64,000 nucleotides of DNA, taken from assembly GCA_022393335.1 (NCBI GenBank), contig JAJEKB010019387.1, positions 1 through 64,000 on the forward strand. Direction: 5' to 3'. Within the stretch, counting starts at the first letter, position 1; the number at the start of each line of letters is the position of its first letter. A program made the position numbers and the translations under genes. The notes beneath the pieces are model-generated. The model did no database searches and was not told the origin of the DNA. It saw only the letters and a list, made by a program, of their open reading frames with translations. Source of the DNA: Macrotrachela quadricornifera (lineage: Eukaryota; Rotifera; Eurotatoria; Philodinida; Philodinidae). Positions 40,901-52,732 of the stretch are shown piece by piece.

Positions 40901-43900
40901 ATTATGTCTTCATTTCAATGATAAATCAAGAAAAAAAAAAAGGTTTTTATTCATACATAGATGTTCTTAGTCTTTTTTTGTATATCGTTTTATTTTGATC
41001 TGATACTGAAATCTAATATAAAAGAGCTCGTATTTATATTACTTTATGAAAATATTATGAATGTTTGATTGTATTATTCATCATCTTCTCATAGAAAAAG
41101 ATAGCGAATGTTTGAAATATTTAATAAAAGTTATTATGTCTATTAATTTCTTTCAAATTTTGTTTTTTTTTATTTTGCTTTTTTTAACACTTAGATTAAA
41201 ATTATACATAAATTTAATCTTACCATTAATTGCACATAGAACATCATTATTAGATGAATATTCTCCAATAAATTTAATAAGATCATTATTAGGTTGATCA
41301 AATTGAATATAAAGAATATTTGGTAAAATAATTTGTATTGAATTATCTGTTTCAGTATTTTTAATTAAAACACATTTATCAATAAAATCTCTTGTAGAAC
41401 GTTGTAATTGTTCATTAAGTAATTCAGGTGTTAAAATAATAAATGGTGGTGATGAATACATACAATCATTTAATATTAAACCTATTTTAATATGTAAATT
41501 ATTATTAATTAATGGTGCATATCGATAGAATGGACTATTTGGATCTAAATCTAATTTAAGACCATCAATAATAATATTTTGTTTTAATAGATAATGTCGT
41601 ATATCATATAATGATATTTGTTTAAGTTGTCCAATATCCATACGTGTTGTTAAAAGAAATAAAAGACGTTCAAGTTCATTACGAAATATATTTGTTGTTG
41701 TTATTTGTATTGATGCTGTTCGAATAAGTTCAATATGAGATAAAATCAAAAGAAAATTATATAAATTTGTAAAAAAACATATACGTTCTTCATTTAATAA
41801 TAAACGATCAAGATCAAGATATGGTAATAGTGGTAAAGCATTAAGTATATCATCATAATCATCATGAGCAATTAATTTTTCAATATCTTCAATAGTTGCA
41901 TGACTATGACCAGATTCTTGAATTATTTCTATTAAAATAAAAACAAAAAACAGAATAAATTGCATAGATTTCACTTCAAATCTCCTCATAAAAAGATTAC
42001 ATTACTATCTAATAGGTCGAATTACAAAGATATAGTTGATATTTTATCAATCAATCGGATTAAATCTATACTGTCTATTTTTCTTGAATAAACCATTTAA
42101 AAATAGTAAAAAAATATATATCTTGGTATATCAATGAATCATTAAATAGTCTGAATAGAACGAATATATTTTAATCTGATCTTCTTGATCTCAATAAATT
42201 CTTTACTATCTATCTATAAGTTTAAAAATATTTTGCTGATATACTGCGATTCATCTTGTTACTTATATATTTATAAAAACATATCTAATAAAATTTCTTT
42301 GAAATAATAAAAAAAAAATTCATTTGCCAACATACTTTTAATAAAATCTAATAATTTGGTTAGTAATGTTCGTATAAATTTTTCTGGATGTTCATTAAAT
42401 GAATTCGGTTCACTTAGAAAATCATCTAATTTATTTGCAAGACGTTTGAGAAATTTTGTTGGTTTTCGTATCAATTTTTTACTACTTTCATGTGATAATG
42501 AATGTGATCGATGTAATTGTCGAGATTGTTGACGATATGAAAAAATATCTATTGGTTGTTGTTGTAATAATGTTGTACGTCTATTTGAAGATAGTGATGA
42601 TGTTGATATTGTTTTATCAACAAATAATGGACGAATTATATTAAGACTAACAGCAAGTGATATATCAATATTTAATTTTGATGTCATTGATTGTAATTGT
42701 GTTAAATCAATATCACTTGATCGTGCAACAATACGATGAATAAGTGATAATGGAGAATGTTTTGATAAATCAGTATCTGCTGATATATCTTGTATAGGAA
42801 ATTTTTCAAGAAGTTGTCGAAAATTTTGTAAATATATATGAAATATTGAAAAATAATTTATATATGAAGAATCAGATAATTTTGTTTGATTTGTAGTATT
42901 TCTAATAGAATAAAAAATTTATTTAATCACATGAAAAAGATATTAAAGAATGGTTTTGATTCGAAAACAAAAACGAGTTTTTACTGTTATTATCTATAGT
43001 TTTAATTTTAAGTGTAAGTATTGATATCAAACTCTATAAGATTAAGGTTAGATTTAACTACAATTATACTATGATCAAATGTCTAATCAAAATATAGTTT
43101 TCTGTAATTATCATTCCTTTTTGTGGTTATGTTCTTCTACTGTATATCCTATAAAAATATTCTTTAATTATTACCTGATATATGCAATTAAATTATATCT
43201 TGCTTGTGGATCATTCTCAAAAAATTCTCCAGTTAATTTAACTTGTTGTTCAATTGGCATAGAATTTTCTTCATTTATATAATATTGTCGACAATGTTCA
43301 TCAAGTCTTTTATAATATTGAATAATTTTTGTTGCTTTTGTTCCATCTAATGGTATTGTAACATCAGGTAATAAATCTTGAAATGAACCATTAGATGCAT
43401 TAGCTAATTGACTATAATTATTTATCATTTCACTTAAAGGTTTTATTCTTGTAATTGAATTTTTATTATTTGTTGTAGTATGTGGTGATGTATTAGGTGT
43501 AAATAATGGACGTGAAAGTGGTAAACGATGTTGTGCCATTTCAAGTAATGTTTTACTTATTATCATTGTTGGTGCATTTATTGCTAAATCAAATAGAGTT
43601 AATGACACAAAATGTTCATGATCAAAATAATTTGATGTTGGTAATGTTGAAGATATTGAAGATGTTTGAGCAGCTTCTAATAATGGTGCTATATCATTTT
43701 GTAATGATGAATTACCAAGAGCTGATGATGCTAAATTAGCTATACCAGCTAAAGCTGAACTTGAAGAGGGACTATCAATAGGAGATGGATAAGATGTTGA
43801 TATTTTATTAATTGTATCACAAAATAATTTACTAAATTTTGCTTCAACAGCAAGTGGATGATCTTGCATATTGAATAACTAAAAAAAAAATGATAAATTG

Positions 43901-46900
43901 TTTTTTTAATTGAAGACAAAAAAAAATAGATGTTAAACTTTACTCGAATAACTTCATTAGCTTCCGTAATTTTTCCTTCTTTTAAACAAATAGCTAATAA
44001 ATTATCACGAGGTGAAAGAATTTGTGATACTAATGTTGATGATGCTTTTGGTTGATTAACGGTTCGAGATGATGATGTAAAACTAGTTAAGTATTTTATT
44101 ATATATATATAATTAGATAAATAATTGACATGATTTTTACCTGGATGCACTACTTTCAGAGGGACGTGGTCGACGTTTTCGTCTATGTGAATGTCGACGA
44201 GTAGCTTTAAAAACCAAAGATTAAAAGAAATTAATATGATCAAAAAAGACTTACGTAGAGGAAGAATTAAATTTTTAATAGTAGAATTATTAATCAAATT
44301 CTCATCATTCTCATGTCCATCAATTTTATTTTCTTGTACTGATACTTCAGTTGTATTAGCTGTTAATAATTGATATCTCCATAATGTTTCACTAACAATA
44401 GAAATTAATTTTGTTGCTCTAGTTGTAAATTGTTCATTTGTACTAATTGAACATCCAAGAAAATATTTGTCTAATAATGTTTCATAATCTACAGTATCTC
44501 GATCTATTCCTTTATCTTTAATTTTTTGATAAAGATTTCGAATTTCAGTTGTTTGATCCCGAAGAAATATTAATAATTGATAAAGTATTTGTTGATCAAT
44601 TAATAAACCTGAACGATATATTGAATAATGATGTGATCCACCAACTGAACTCATTGAACTACTACATATAGATATATTATCATCATCATTTTCATCAATA
44701 TCATTATCATATTTTTTAACTAATATTTGAGTTTTATTAGCAGCATTTGTTGATGTTTGAAAACTATCATTTGTTAAATTACTTTGTAATGATGAACAAA
44801 AATTATCTGATGCTGATAAAGATAATGATGCTATATTAGGTGATTGTTCAATTATTTCAATTGAATCTTCAACTTTTAATTCACTTTGTTGAATAAATAC
44901 AAGTGAAAAAATATTTTCTAATAATTCAAGACGAAAACGTAATGGAAATATTTGTATTAAATAAGTTCGTGTTAAAGAAAATAAATCATTATCTGTTTTA
45001 TTATCATCATTAGGTGATAATATACATTTAATAACACTATTGATTGAAAGATAACCAAGAAATATTATTGATGCAGCTGTTCGAGGTAAACCAAATAACG
45101 TAATATCATCCAATGGATAATCTTGAAAACGAACACCTAAGAACAATAATCATGATTAAAATTTATATAAATATATAAAAATTAACTAGAGATAGCTAAA
45201 CATAAGTTCGAATATTTTGATTTAGAATTATTTATTGTCTGAATTATATATTCGTTTAGGAAACAATATTGTCTCTGATCAATCTGAGATGAATGAAGAT
45301 TCTTATAAACGATGCATATGATTCATTAGACTTTCAATAATATTGTTCTTTATTTAAAAAAAAAAACTTACGATGACATCGTTTTCCTGTTGGTGATTTT
45401 TCAAAATCATCATCATCATCAATATCAACTGCAGTTTTTCGTAATTTTTCTAAAATTTCTCCGGAATCAATTGTTTGGATATCTAAATATCGATGAATTA
45501 ATGATAAAGGTGAATTTGTATGTAATAATGCTAAGAAATCGGACATATTTGGTAAAGGTGATACACCATCATGATACCTTTAAAATAGAAAATAATCAAT
45601 AAAACTTTGAATAAATAAAAAATTCAAAATTAAAGAAGCGTTATATCAATTAAGCTAACTAGATAAGTAAAACTTACAGATCAATTCTAATAAAAAGTAA
45701 AATAATATTTAAAACAAATAAATCCATATATATTAACTTACCGTCTAACATTATGTAACCATGTTATAAAATCAATATGAGATTGAAATAATTTTAAACA
45801 TTTAATTAACATAGGAGTTTTATTTGGTAATGAATTAATTGATTCATGTAATACATTTGCATCATTTATTGTTCGTACATGTGTCCATGCAAGAAGAAAT
45901 ATATAAAGATGTAATGATGTTAATTGTTCAATATTTAATAATTGATCTAATGATGAATAATCACGATTTCGTATCATTAATATTGAATCATTCTAAATAA
46001 ATATATATATATATATAAATTAAATTATTTATTTTAACTTACTAATACACAATTAATTAAATCTAATTTATTTTCAATTAAATATAAATAAATTTCTTTC
46101 CAAAAATAAATTTCATTTTTAAATGAATTTTTTTTTGAAAAATGTATTATAACTGATTCATTATTAATTAATTCTCGACGATATTCACTTTCTAATTCAC
46201 TTATAAAACGTGCTAAATCACCATTATTTAATACAGAATAATATAAAATTTTTAAATTAAATAATTGTCCACAAGTATGATTTGCTTCACTTGCATAAAT
46301 AACAATTTTTTTTAATATATCATGCATTGTTGAACGAAATTCATTTGTATCACATGAATAAAAATGTAATGAAAGAAGTAAATCAATAAGATTTGTTTTT
46401 TGTTGTTCATTATTTAAATTTTTTAATTGTTGTAAACATATATCAAGTGCACGTTTATGAATTTGTATTAACCATATATGTATTGATGGCATTGGAGTAT
46501 AAAGATATAAACGAACAAGAGAATGAACACGAGGAATTTCATGTAACCATAGATCAAGAAGAAAATCAGCCATAGAATCAGTTACAAGAGTAGAAGGAAT
46601 CGCATCAGTATTAGTATGAATTCGATCAAATTCCTAGATTAATATTAAATAAGAAGAAAGTATATCAATGATAAATTTATATTTTAAAGACTCTGGGTTT
46701 CTTCTATAATGATGAATATTGATGGTTGCAGTTTATAGACTAAAATTGTTTAATTCTATAGAAAAATTTAGGTATGAATTGTATTTCTTGAAATTTTTTT
46801 GTTAAAGGGACATTTATCAGCATGCTTTCTTTCCGTGAATCGAATGAAAATTTCGAAAAGCTATCGTTTATCAACTTATGAATATTTTACTTTATTAGTC

Positions 46901-47600
46901 TTAAAGAGTTTTCTAGACTATAGTTCTTCTTAAATTGAGTTAAAATATCTCTTTTACTTTTAAAAGTTCTATGAGCTTATTTCACTAAATTCAATTTTAT
47001 GCTATTTATATTCATCAAACTTTGTTCACATCGAGTATAGTTATTATATTCATAATACTCTTTGATATGATCTAATCTGTAAACAAAGTGAATTATGTTT
47101 TTTTACTTACTTGAACAACTTGCGCACTCGGTTGAATATCACCAACTGCTAAAAGAAATTTAAAAATTGCATCATATTTAAGTGATTCAATAGTTGCCTA
47201 AAATAATTTTTGTATTCTTTCAATTATATTATTATTAAATAAAATATTGTCTTACTGTGTCTAAATACTGTTTAGTTCGGCATTCTTCTACCAATAATAA
47301 AGCAAAATGAAATGGTGTTGGTACTGATTTTGAACCCGTACTAAAATAAAATATCGATCGATTCTCTTATTAATGTTTTTTTTTTCTTTACCAATATGGA
47401 GTTGGATTTCGAATAATATCAATCAATAATTCTTCTAAATTTGTATTTAATTGCATTCGTTTATTATATAAAATTTGTAAACATATTCGACATAATTCCC
47501 ATTGACCAAGATAAACATGATTACAAAAAGCTTGATATAATTGTTCATTATTTTGTGCTTCAACATCAAAAAATTCATGACGAATTTCTAAAACGCTCAT
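34906..47600 (-). CDS. ZFYVE26: ZFYVE26 (spastizin, SPG15) with a DUF547-like insert
   Basis: 21 exons (minus): 47392-47600, 47256-47340, 47111-47197, 46043-46633, 45742-45992, 45678-45686 (9 nt), 45372-45577, 44255-45136, 44141-44204, 43944-44082, 43175-43878, 42336-42901, 41224-41928, 39218-40859, 38073-38792, 37002-37807, 36441-36743, 35913-36369, 35428-35635, 35189-35371 and 34906-35127. All phases agree; about 3012 aa, longer than the human protein (about 2540). N-terminal and middle helical repeats include RLELLENIFSL. The FYVE finger is at about residues 2200-2262: WVSDDE, then MFNRRHHCRRCGRVVCKSC, binding PI3P. The C-terminal solenoid ends KLRAAYLIAIRLGKADK, QTAVYDICKKWLENR. It partners spatacsin and AP-5 in lysosome reformation. 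Residues about 1300-1490 look like DUF547. An acceptor (47607-47608) ends 6 nt before the ATG. Confidence 0.92.
45678..45686 (-). CDS. ZFYVE26: 9-nt candidate microexon of ZFYVE26
   Basis: The bases AATTGATCT on the minus strand are framed by attag before and GTAAGT after. Including them turns R-YHDG into R-IDL-YHDG, closer to the RDLLYH segment remembered from vertebrate ZFYVE26. The segment is a multiple of three, so both forms stay in frame; it could be constitutive, optional or chance. Confidence 0.5.
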
Positions 47601-47713
47601 TTTTATCTACAAACAAACACAAAAAAAAAATAACTTTTCAAGAACACAAGAAAAATCGCTTGAGATAATGAAAGAGAAAAAAAAGAAGAGTGAAAGAGAA
47701 AAAAACGATTTTT
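47601..47713. other. TIMM50-ZFYVE26 operon-like spacer
   Basis: 113 bp between the TIMM50 stop and ZFYVE26 ATG on the minus strand. Contains a T-rich stretch ending in tgtttgtag (acceptor at 47607-47608), 6 nt before the ATG, without a donor. Confidence 0.5.
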
Positions 47714-49520
47714 TTAAAATCGTTTTGAACTTGTCCAACTACTGAATAATCCTTTTGATTGTTTTGCAGGTGAATGTGCTGCTGCTTGACGTTTTTGTTC
47801 TTCTGCTTCCTAAATTAATAAAATCAAAACATATTTAAATAAGAAATAATATTTTAAATCATACAAGTAATTTTTGTTGTCGAATCAAAAATGCTTCAAT
47901 AGGATCTAATTCTTGATTATAATGATCAAGTACATCACGTACATCTTCAACACCACTTGCAGCAATCACTATAGAAAAAAAAATAATTATAATAAAAAGA
48001 ATAAATCAAACAAACTTCGAAGAAAAGCAGCTAAATGAAGTAATTGTCTATCATCATCTTGACCATCCCATTTTTTTAAACGATGTAAAGCATTTCGAGG
48101 CTGTAATTGATAAGATTTTTCATCCCAATCTATGAAAATTATTTTTTTTAAATCACGATTAAGACATGATAAATCCTAAAAAAAATAAATTTTATATTAA
48201 TTTCTTAATAATATAAGAAAAATTCATTACTTTAACATGAGCACCATTTATAAACCGAGTATCTTCACGAAATAAACGATGCATTATACGATGTTCAGGA
48301 TCCATATGCTCAATAACTGAATTTGTAGTCTACAAAAAATAATTATTATCGATTTAATTAGAATAAACTTATTAGATGATTCATACAGATCATTCTATAC
48401 ATTATCATATAAAAACATTATATTTACGTCATTGTTTTATCAAAGTTTTAGTGACCGAATAGAGAATAAAAAACTAACTTATCTTATCTCTCATACAGCC
48501 AATGTTTCTTCTTAAATCTTATATTAAAATGCACTATTATGATTTTATATGATAATAAATTTACACGATTACTTCAACAATTAATATTATAAAATTAAAA
48601 AAAAAGCATTAAGATATGAAAAGTTAAATTTTGTTTTTCTTAAACTTGAGAAATTGCTTCGAATGAAAATAAAGAACTATACATTGCTCTATAATTATTC
48701 AATTTGATTGAAATTAGTATAGAAACAATTATTTTCGTAAAGAAAAATTCAGGAAAAAGATCAGGCAATTTGAAAACCTTAAGTAGAAAAAAAGAAATAT
48801 TCATACCCATGTTGTTTCTTTTGTATAAATAACAACTTCAAAAACTGGATAACCAACTTCTTTTAAAAAATAATCTAAACCTGGTCGTTTTTTATATCTC
48901 CATCCTGTATTATAAGCCCAATCTGGGCTTAATAAAATTCCTGACATTTCAATAACTAATGTATATGGTGGTTGATAATATGGTGGTGGAAGTGGTTCTG
49001 GTAAAAGTTTTTCACTTGTTGGATCTTTAATTGTTTGCCAATAATCAATAATTCCATGATATGATCGTCGAATATATTGTTGCCATGTTGGTAAATGTGA
49101 AAATTGATCTTGTACAATATTACCTTCTTGATCAATTTGTGGTGAACCCCAAACAAGAATAATATAACCAACTGTTGAAAATAACCATATACCAAGAAAA
49201 TATCCTGTATATTTTAACATTCGTATATCCCATGCTGCTTTAGCTTCACGTTCACGTTGTTCTCCATCAGTTTGTTCTGCTGTATATTTTGGTTCTGATG
49301 ATGTTTTAGAAAATATAAACGGTGTTTTACTCTCATTATCACCCATTAATGAAGATAATTTCGTTGATGATGATGATGATGATGTATCCTGTGTTGGTTT
49401 TTGTTGAAAATACAAAGCAGAAAATGTAAATGTACGATTATCTATTTTTATTTTTTGTTGTTTAAGAATTTTTAATGAACAAGGGAGAGAAAATATTCTT
49501 GATCGTAATGCAGAAAACAT
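47714..49520 (-). CDS. TIMM50: TIMM50 (mitochondrial presequence translocase receptor)
   Basis: Five exons (minus): 48807-49520, 48231-48329, 48016-48175, 47865-47968 and 47714-47809, giving 390 aa. The N-terminus is basic and Ser-rich, as for a mitochondrial targeting sequence (MFSALRSRIFSLPCSLKILK). One membrane segment lies at about 120-140 (YFLGIWLFSTVGYIILVWG). The FCP1/NIF-like domain follows: KLLPEPLPPPYYQPPYTLVI, TGWRYKKRPGLDYF, VVIYTKET, DLSCLNRD, IDWDEKSYQLQPRNAL and WDGQDDDRQLL. The first catalytic Asp of the DxDx(T/V) motif is replaced (VIEMSG), consistent with the receptor role of TIM50 rather than phosphatase activity. It sits 168 bp downstream of MFSD1 and 113 bp upstream of ZFYVE26 in the same orientation. 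An acceptor (tttcag, 49539-49540) lies 18 nt before the ATG. Confidence 0.94.
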
Positions 49521-49688
49521 TCTTTTTTTTAATGTGATCTGAAACTTTTAAAAAAAAATAAAGAATCAATTATCATTCAAAATTTGTTTGTTTTTTTAAT
49601 ATAATCAACATGAAAAAAAAAAATCATCATGAAAAAAAAAATTAAATTAATGTTTTGAAAGACATTTTGTATTAATAAATCGTATTTG

Positions 49689-51573
49689 TTATGCACGAGA
49701 ACTTTTATCATAATCTTCATCAGGAGATATTGGTGAATTAACTATAGGATTTATTATTGAATTTGTTTTACCATCAACTACATCTTGTTTAGCACGTCGA
49801 ATAGCTGGTGAATCATTGAGCATACCTTTTTTAATGGAATTATATACGTAAAGAAATGCAGCAGCTAATAATGCTATTTCAAGACATATGATAAAAAATA
49901 TTTCAAGCATAAAATAACCATAACTATCAAGAATTAAACCAGTAAAGATATTCCTTAAAAAAAAATATTCGTTTTTTTTGTAATATTAAGATTTATAATA
50001 GAAATACATACATTACAGCAAGACCTAGATTTTGAATCGATTGCATAAATCCATAAGCTGTACCTAACATTTTTTTCGGAACAAGAAATGCAACCATTGG
50101 CCAAAGTGATGCAGCTAATATTGAATATGATATACCCATTAAAACTAATGGTACAACTGGATGTACAAAAAGAAATGCAAGAAGAGCATGTGCAATTATT
50201 GTTGTTGTAATACTACCCATTAACCAATACAAATTTCTACCAGTTCTATCAACAACATAACCAAGTAATGGTGACAGAATGGCTGACCTAAAAAAAAAGA
50301 AAAAGTTTTTATTATTTTTTTAAATATTTTTTTATTTAAACATACATAAAATAAACTAAACTGTTGCATGCATTTGACCAAGCAGGTGATAAATTATATT
50401 TTGATATAAAAAGTAATTGTGCAGCAGCGATAAATGGAAATATTGCAACATAATAAAATACACAAATTATAAAAACACAATAAAGTGAAGCTGAAAAATG
50501 ACGAATATCTAAAAATCGAGAAAAAAAAAAAACATTTAGAATTTTTTTTTTCTTATTTAAATATACCTCGAATATGAAATTCATCACCTGAAAAATAGAA
50601 TAAAAAAATTAAATTTATTAAATAATAAAAAGAAAAATATTTTTCTTTGCATACTTGGATCTGGTGGATTATCTTCTTGTACAACTTTTCGTCGTCGAAT
50701 ATCTAATGTCCAAAGAATAACTGCACATATAAGTGAAATAATACATGTTGAAACAGCAATTAAAAGTGTTGTACCAATACGATGTGGACCGGTTACATCT
50801 TTATCAAGTGAATCATAAATTCGATGAATTGTATTCATATTTACTAAACTTCCCTATAAAATTCATAAAAATTTTCATTTTATTTTTTTTGTTTTATAAA
50901 ATAAGTTAACAATACAAACCACACGAGCAAATGAAAGTTGTAAACCAAATACAAAATTTAATTGTTTTCCAAAAAACCATGCAACAGCATATGCATTTTG
51001 TGCACTTGAAAGTGATTCACCACCAATACCGAAAATAAATCGACCAGCATTCATAAGCCATATTGTACGAAAATAACCACCAAGACCAAAAATAATTTGT
51101 CCAATAAGAATAAATCCACAGAAAACTGTTGCACCCCGTGCAACACCAAGCCATTTATCAATTAATATACCACCAACAGCAGCAAGTCTATTATATTTTA
51201 TAATAAAAAAAATTTCTAAGATATTATTTAACTTACACAACATTAGGCCATGAATACCAAGAATAAAATGATGTAAAAGTTGATGAAGATATTTTTAAAT
51301 CATCTTTCATTACATCTTCTAAACCAGCTGGATTATCATAACAATAATATGATCCTAGAAACGAAAAAAAAAACAAACAAAATAATAATAAATAAATTTA
51401 TTTAAAAAGAAAAAAATGAAATTATTTTTACCAAATGATAAAAAGCACATAAAAAATACGGCAATCCATCTAAGATAGGGTCCACGTGGATCAAGTAATC
51501 CACGATGTGATGTTGTTTCTGGTCGATTGACTAATCGATTATTTTCAGTATTCATTGTATCTGTATCTTCCAT
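49689..51573 (-). CDS. MFSD1: MFSD1-like lysosomal major-facilitator transporter
   Basis: Eight exons (minus): 51432-51573, 51237-51354, 50920-51187, 50655-50853, 50567-50587 (21-nt microexon), 50346-50508, 50012-50287 and 49689-49953, giving 483 aa. Family-typical segments: YYCYDNPAGLEDVM after TM1, FYSWYSWPNVV, FIFGIGGESLSSAQNAYAV, NFVFGLQLSFARVGSLVNMN, FYYVAIFPFIAA, SLWPMVAFLVPKKMLGTAYG and FMQSIQNLGLAVM. Twelve membrane helices are expected. The N-terminus has a short cytosolic stretch with RGLLDPRG. In mammals MFSD1 is a lysosomal dipeptide uniporter that works with GLMP. It is the first gene of the minus-strand array and shares a 335-bp divergent upstream region with the FCP1-like gene. 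A weak acceptor (gatcttag) ends 9 nt before the ATG. Confidence 0.93.
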
Positions 51574-51908
51574 AGTTCTATTCTAAGATCAAAGATCTCA
51601 AATGAAAAAAAAAAGAACAGAGGTAATGATGATAACATAAACTTTAATCATTAGTCATTCAAACAACTGATCAAATCTTCGTCTGATAAAAACCTTTTAT
51701 TAAACACCTAATATTCGAAACAAAAAAAAAAAGTAAACGACTGATAACAACTATTCTATTGATTATCTTGACTTGAATTTTTTTCAAAAAACTGACATCT
51801 ATCATTTATGATTGATTAATAAATAATACCAATGAAGATTTCTTAAATGACTCATTATAAGTTGCTCAATTGTTTAACTTTTAAAAATTATTTTTCTCAA
51901 ATAAAAAT
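51574..51908. promoter_or_regulatory. Divergent promoter region for two gene arrays
   Basis: 335 bp between the MFSD1 ATG (-) and the FCP1-like ATG (+). It is AT-rich with no coding potential. It should contain the promoters for the five-gene minus-strand array and the two-gene plus-strand array. Confidence 0.5.
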
Positions 51909-52664
51909 ATGTCAAAACTTAAACGCTTAATAATTCTTGATCTTAATGGTCTTCTTGTTCATCGTGTTTATAAAGATGAATATATGAAATATAAACGCTT
52001 ATTTCAAGAACACAATGATCTGGGTAATCTTTCTCGTCCTGAAAAAATAGGAAACTTTGCTGTATGGTTTCGTCCTAATGTTAAACAATTTCTTTCATGG
52101 TTAATGGAACATTTTCATGTTGCTATTTGGTCATCTGTATTAAGACATAATATTGCACCTATTGTTGAATCATTACTACCTAATGAACGTGATCGTTCAC
52201 GTTTATTATTTTGGTGGAATCAAGAAAATTGCTTTATTGAAGATGATCCAACAACCACAGATCCAAAAAAAGCTAAATCATTTTATAAACGTTTAACATC
52301 TGTATGGGATTCAGCTGAAATAAATGAACATTGGTCAATGAATCAACCAAATAATATTGATTTACGAGATCATACATTATTAATTGATGATAATAAACTA
52401 AAAGTTCGTGATAATCCAATACATACAGCTATACATCCACGTACATGGAAATTATTTGAATTATATAATGATAATCATGATATAAGAATATTTAAAGATA
52501 ATGTTTTAGATACTGATGGACAATTAAGAAAATGGTTAGAAGGTTTATTAAAATCCAATGAAACAGTAGCTGAATATGTTGAAAATAATCCATATATTGA
52601 TCCACCTGTAGAAGAAATTGAAAAGAAAACTAATGATTCTTGGAGTTCTTCCGGTTGGGATTAA
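51909..52664 (+). CDS. FCP1-homology (NIF/HAD) domain protein with DLNG motif
   Basis: Single exon of 251 aa. It begins LKRLIILDLNGLLVHRV, where an FCP1/SCP-type HAD phosphatase has DxDxT. The first (nucleophile) Asp is kept and the second Asp is Asn. Downstream are WFRPNVKQFLSWLMEHFHVAIWSS (the RPG..FL region), a long insert (LLFWWNQENCF, DPKKAKSFYKRLTSVW) and DHTLLIDDNKLKVRDN with the distal Asp pair. The DLNG subclass is found in plants, protists and some invertebrates. Whether it dephosphorylates proteins, as CTD phosphatases do, or has lost activity cannot be told. It ends in Trp/Ser/Gly/Asp-rich SWSSSGWD. TMEM192 starts only 68 bp downstream. Confidence 0.85.
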   Translation: MSKLKRLIILDLNGLLVHRVYKDEYMKYKRLFQEHNDLGNLSRPEKIGNFAVWFRPNVKQFLSWLMEHFHVAIWSSVLRHNIAPIVESLLPNERDRSRLLFWWNQENCFIEDDPTTTDPKKAKSFYKRLTSVWDSAEINEHWSMNQPNNIDLRDHTLLIDDNKLKVRDNPIHTAIHPRTWKLFELYNDNHDIRIFKDNVLDTDGQLRKWLEGLLKSNETVAEYVENNPYIDPPVEEIEKKTNDSWSSSGWD

Positions 52665-52717
52665 TTTTTAAAAGCAAACGATATCTTTTTTTTTTTCTTG
52701 TACAACAAAATTTTTCA

Positions 52718-52732
52718 TTGATTTTTTTTTAG
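52718..52732 (+). promoter_or_regulatory. Unpaired splice acceptor touching TMEM192 ATG
   Basis: A T-run ending in AG lies directly against the TMEM192 start codon, within the 68-bp spacer after the FCP1-like gene. With no room for a promoter and cis donor, it fits trans-splicing of a downstream operon gene; a leader would supply the whole 5' UTR. Confidence 0.55.
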
